56,319 nucleotides of DNA, taken from Candidatus Dadabacteria bacterium. Lineage in GTDB: Bacteria; Desulfobacterota_D; UBA1144; Nemesobacterales; Nemesobacteraceae. The notes under the pieces are model-generated. The model searched no databases. It saw only the letters and a list, made by a program, of their open reading frames with translations, and was not told the origin of the DNA. The DNA is taken from NCBI GenBank assembly GCA_951812735.1, contig OX638332.1:1533928-1590246 (forward strand), given 5' to 3'. A program made the position numbers and the translations under genes. Of the stretch, positions 52,435 to 56,319 are shown piece by piece (within the stretch, counting starts at the first letter, position 1; the number at the start of each line of letters is the position of its first letter).

Positions 52435-53154
52435 TCAGGTAACTCTTTGTCCCGGTTCCAGGGCAAGAACCGTCAGCGAATCCATATCCTTGGTGAGCGC
52501 TTTCAGTTCATCCGGGGTTCCCACCAGAAGCGGAAAAGTTCCGTAGTGCATTGGAATGGCCCATTTCACGTTAAGCAACCTGCAAGCGTATGATGCCTCA
52601 AGCGGAGACATCGTGAAGAGGTCTCCGATGGGAAGCATTGCCAACTGCGGTTTGTACATTTCCGATATAAGTTTCATGTCACCGAAGATACTTGTATCTC
52701 CGGCGTGGTATATCGCGTAGTCGTTTTCAAACTTTATTACATAACCTACCGGCTCCCCGCCATAGATAATCGTTCCATCTTCCTCCTTTATGCTGCTGCT
52801 GTGCTGAGCGTGGGTCACTGTGAACCTTATTCCGTCTATGACCACACTGCCTCCTTTGTTGCACGGCATGCATTTTTCAACCCCCTTTGAACTCAGCCAG
52901 TCGCAGATTTCCCAGTTCGCTATCACCTTTGAATTGTATTTTCTGCAAAGAGGAATCACGTCGCTTATATGGTCAAAATGTCCGTGTGTGACTGCTATGA
53001 TGTCAACATGGCCTGCTTCACGAAGTTGCTCCGGACACGAGGGATTTCCTTCAAGCCATGGGTCGATCATCACCGTTTTGCCGCCGGGAGATTTCACCAT
53101 GAAAGTGGAATGTCCAAAGTAGGTTATTTCTATTCCGTTATTCAGTATTTCCAT
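52435..53154 (-). CDS. UPF0173-type metal-dependent hydrolase (MBL fold)
   Basis: 239 residues. Metallo-beta-lactamase fold with ITYFGHSTFMVKS, the metal motif THGHFDH (H-x-H-x-D-H), HAGDTSIFGDM and MHYGTFP. The length and spacing match the UPF0173/UlaG-like group whose substrates are mostly unknown. The ATG is at 53154. It lies 48 bases downstream of the serS divergent region and 47 bases before bamD; a shared transcript with bamD is possible. Confidence 0.88.
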   Translation of the reverse strand: MEILNNGIEITYFGHSTFMVKSPGGKTVMIDPWLEGNPSCPEQLREAGHVDIIAVTHGHFDHISDVIPLCRKYNSKVIANWEICDWLSSKGVEKCMPCNKGGSVVIDGIRFTVTHAQHSSSIKEEDGTIIYGGEPVGYVIKFENDYAIYHAGDTSIFGDMKLISEMYKPQLAMLPIGDLFTMSPLEASYACRLLNVKWAIPMHYGTFPLLVGTPDELKALTKDMDSLTVLALEPGQRVT

Positions 53155-53320
53155 TATGTGCTACCTTTGTTGAAGTTTTTTCAGATTCGTATATCCAGTT
53201 ATTAAACCCGAAAAGAACCTTTTGTGCAAAGTCCCGGATTGTTTGAAAATATCGCCTGTAAGTGTAAAGTTAGACACTTAATTCAGGTTTCTTCAAGTTC
53301 TTGGGGAGTATGTGTTTTAA

Positions 53321-54601
53321 ATGCTGGATCCTAAATTAATTGAGCGAAATATTGATCTTGTGGGTGAAAAACTTGCTACCCGTGGGGTTGAGACTGATCT
53401 CTCGGAGTTTGTCGTACTGAATTCCCGGAGAAAAGACATAATAAAAAGGGTTGAGGCTCTTGAACATCAGAGAAACGAGGGTTCAAGGAAGATAGGAACT
53501 CTGAAGAGATCCGGGGATGAGGAGGAGCTCTCGAGACTTATGCCAGAATTAAAGGCTCTCTCCGAAGAGATAAAGGACCTTAATGAGAAAAAAACAGAGG
53601 TGGAGGCCCTTCTCAGGGAATTTCTCCTAAATGTTCCCAACATGCCCGACTCCTCGGTTCCCGAGGGCCCTGACGACACGGCAAACGTTGAGATAAGAAA
53701 GTGGGGAGAACCGAGGAGCTTCGACTTCGAGGTAAAGGACCACGTGTTGCTGGGGGCGGAACTTGACATACTGGACCTCCCCAGAGCGACGAAGATCGCG
53801 GGCGCGCGGTTCGCGCTTTATAAGAACGCGGGCGCGCGGCTTGAGAGAGCTCTTATAAACTTCATGCTCGATGTTCATACCAAGCAGCACGGGTACACGG
53901 AGGTTCTCACTCCCTTTGTGGCCAACACCGAGAGCCTTACGGGAACGGGAAATCTCCCTAAATTTGAAGAAGATCTTTTCAAGCTGAGCGATACGGATTA
54001 TTACATGGTTCCCACCGCCGAGGTTCCGGTTACCAACATTCACCGCGACGAGATAATTCCCGCAGAGTTGCTTCCGATTAAATACGTGGCCTACAGTCCG
54101 TGTTTCAGGAAGGAAGCGGGTTCCTACGGAAAAGACGTACACGGAATAATAAGGCAGCACCAGTTCAACAAGGTGGAGCTTGTACGCTTCGCCGACCCGG
54201 AGAACTCGTACGAGGAGCTTGAGACACTGACCGCTGATGCCGCGAGGATTCTCGAGCTTCTGGGTATTCCCTACAGGGTTGTTGTTCTCTGCACCGGAGA
54301 TATGGGGTTTTCTTCCGCCAAGACTTATGATCTTGAAGTCTGGGTGCCGAGCGAAGGCAGATACAGGGAAATATCGTCCTGCAGCAATTTTGAGGCATTC
54401 CAGGCAAGACGGGCGAACATAAGATACAGAGAATCAAAGGGGTCCAAGCCAGCATATCTCCACACTCTTAATGGTTCGGGGGTAGCCGTGGGCAGGGCTC
54501 TTCTGGCAATTCTTGAGAATTTCCAGACAGAAGAAGGGACAGTGAAAATTCCCGAGGTGCTGGTTCCTTACATGGATGGTATCAGGGTTATCGGCCGGTA
54601 A
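53321..54601 (+). CDS. serS: Seryl-tRNA synthetase
   Basis: 426 residues. A long N-terminal coiled-coil arm (about 28-110) binds tRNA(Ser), followed by the class II core: [59 protein letters not shown] (motif 2), and [29 protein letters not shown] (motif 3, with the Arg). The start is ATG 53321 with a GGGGAG about 11 bases upstream. It faces frr; the stop-to-stop gap is 12 bases. No T-box leader is recognisable in the 160 bases upstream. Confidence 0.97.
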   Translation: MLDPKLIERNIDLVGEKLATRGVETDLSEFVVLNSRRKDIIKRVEALEHQRNEGSRKIGTLKRSGDEEELSRLMPELKALSEEIKDLNEKKTEVEALLREFLLNVPNMPDSSVPEGPDDTANVEIRKWGEPRSFDFEVKDHVLLGAELDILDLPRATKIAGARFALYKNAGARLERALINFMLDVHTKQHGYTEVLTPFVANTESLTGTGNLPKFEEDLFKLSDTDYYMVPTAEVPVTNIHRDEIIPAELLPIKYVAYSPCFRKEAGSYGKDVHGIIRQHQFNKVELVRFADPENSYEELETLTADAARILELLGIPYRVVVLCTGDMGFSSAKTYDLEVWVPSEGRYREISSCSNFEAFQARRANIRYRESKGSKPAYLHTLNGSGVAVGRALLAILENFQTEEGTVKIPEVLVPYMDGIRVIGR

Positions 54602-54613
54602 TCCGTGCGGTTC

Positions 54614-55938
<1,325 letters not shown>

Positions 55939-56319
55939 TCATTCACCCAGCTGGTATCTTACGAACCTTTTCACAACTATGTTTTCGCCGATCTTGGCTA
56001 TGAGGCTGTTTACAAGGTCGATGATTTTCATTTTGGGATCTCTTATGTAAGGCTGCTCAAGAAGGCATATTTCCTCGAAAAACTTGTTTATCCTTCCCGC
56101 AACCATCTTTTCCGCTATATTCTCGGGTTTTCCCGATTCCATAGCTTCTGCCTTGAGAATCCGTCTTTCATTTTCTATTTCTTCTTCTGAAACTTCTTCC
56201 TTTTTTACATAAATCGGATTGTTTGCCGCTATCTGCATCGCAACTTCCCTGCAGAGATTCTGAAACTCTTCGTTTCTGGCCACAAAGTCCGTTTCGCAGT
56301 TGACCTCAAGCATTACTCC
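55939..56319 (-). CDS. tsf: Elongation factor Ts, 5'-truncated by the window edge
   Basis: 126 codons are present, reading in from the edge (the frame is open to 56319). The EF-Ts core motif GVMLEVNCETDFVARNEEFQ is at the cut end, and the sequence ends FVRYQLGE. The missing N-terminus, about 60-70 residues, would contain the UBA-like domain. The C-terminal part is compact, as in short EF-Ts proteins. It recycles EF-Tu-GDP. rpsB is expected just outside the window, upstream. Confidence 0.95.
   Translation of the reverse strand, partial: GVMLEVNCETDFVARNEEFQNLCREVAMQIAANNPIYVKKEEVSEEEIENERRILKAEAMESGKPENIAEKMVAGRINKFFEEICLLEQPYIRDPKMKIIDLVNSLIAKIGENIVVKRFVRYQLGE

Overview
The window looks like a chromosomal, mostly housekeeping segment of a diderm (Gram-negative) bacterium. 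It encodes an Omp85 (BamA/TamA-type) barrel protein, BamD, RseP, CtpA, RlpA, several lipoproteins and TatA. It also carries two genes of the futalosine menaquinone route (mqnA, mqnD) and a probable third. This gene set, and the use of many TTG starts, suggest a deep-branching, deltaproteobacteria-like lineage. A Dadabacteria-type affiliation is possible but is only a guess from gene content. I see no tRNA, CRISPR array, insertion sequence or prophage.

Layout. 1-3165 (+): a truncated dapF-like gene whose two catalytic cysteine positions are serines, a MqnF-like amidohydrolase, and a gamma-glutamylcyclotransferase/N-formylglutamate-amidohydrolase fusion. 3205-7467 (-): hisA-hisF-dgt-mqnA-mqnD, tightly packed. 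7572-9188: an accessory pair, a Fic protein with a MerR-like tail (-) and an EVE-domain protein (+). 9356-11291 (+): RNase G and methylmalonyl-CoA epimerase, then a short tatA (-). 11631-12854 (+): a DUF4143 ATPase with its own promoter. 12905-17230 (-): glyS, glyQ and trmFO. 17231-17828 holds no convincing gene. 17829-18854 (-): a luciferase-like oxidoreductase. 19072-21662 (+): a small ORF, gph, purK, purE. 21671-25867 (-): an NTF2-like protein, rseP, dxr, uppS and a small membrane protein.

25994-32699 (+): ctpA, a divergent polysaccharide deacetylase, a small charged protein, the rpsU-dnaG-rpoD macromolecular synthesis operon, a solitary 5S rRNA gene with its own promoter, and purN. 32714-36588 (-): DAHP synthase, trmB, aroB, apt and a LOG-like protein. 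36694-41920: secreted and membrane hypotheticals, an Omp85 protein, an AlaC/DapL-type aminotransferase and RlpA. 41957-44010 (+): panB-panC-panD, complete for pantothenate. 44207-46345 (+): a nucleotidyltransferase followed by a degenerate-nucleotidyltransferase/CDP-alcohol phosphatidyltransferase fusion. 46419-48074 (-): a sodium:amino-acid symporter with a 32-residue MetS-like subunit. 48238-51056: two DksA-like genes, one with an intact C4 zinc site and one without, flanking mtnA and prmA. 51060-53154 (-): an NTF2-like lipoprotein, bamD and a metallo-beta-lactamase-fold hydrolase. 53321-56319: serS (+), then frr-pyrH-tsf (-), the last cut by the window end.

The most unusual parts are these: the Fic-MerR gene, whose promoter spacer is a perfect 20-bp palindrome and whose transcript should be leaderless; the Ser/Ser DapF homologue beside the GGCT-FGase fusion; the paired nucleotidyltransferase/CDP-alcohol transferase locus; the zinc-site/zinc-less DksA pair; the orphan 5S gene; and two genes under 60 codons (tatA and the MetS-like subunit) that a length cut-off would miss.
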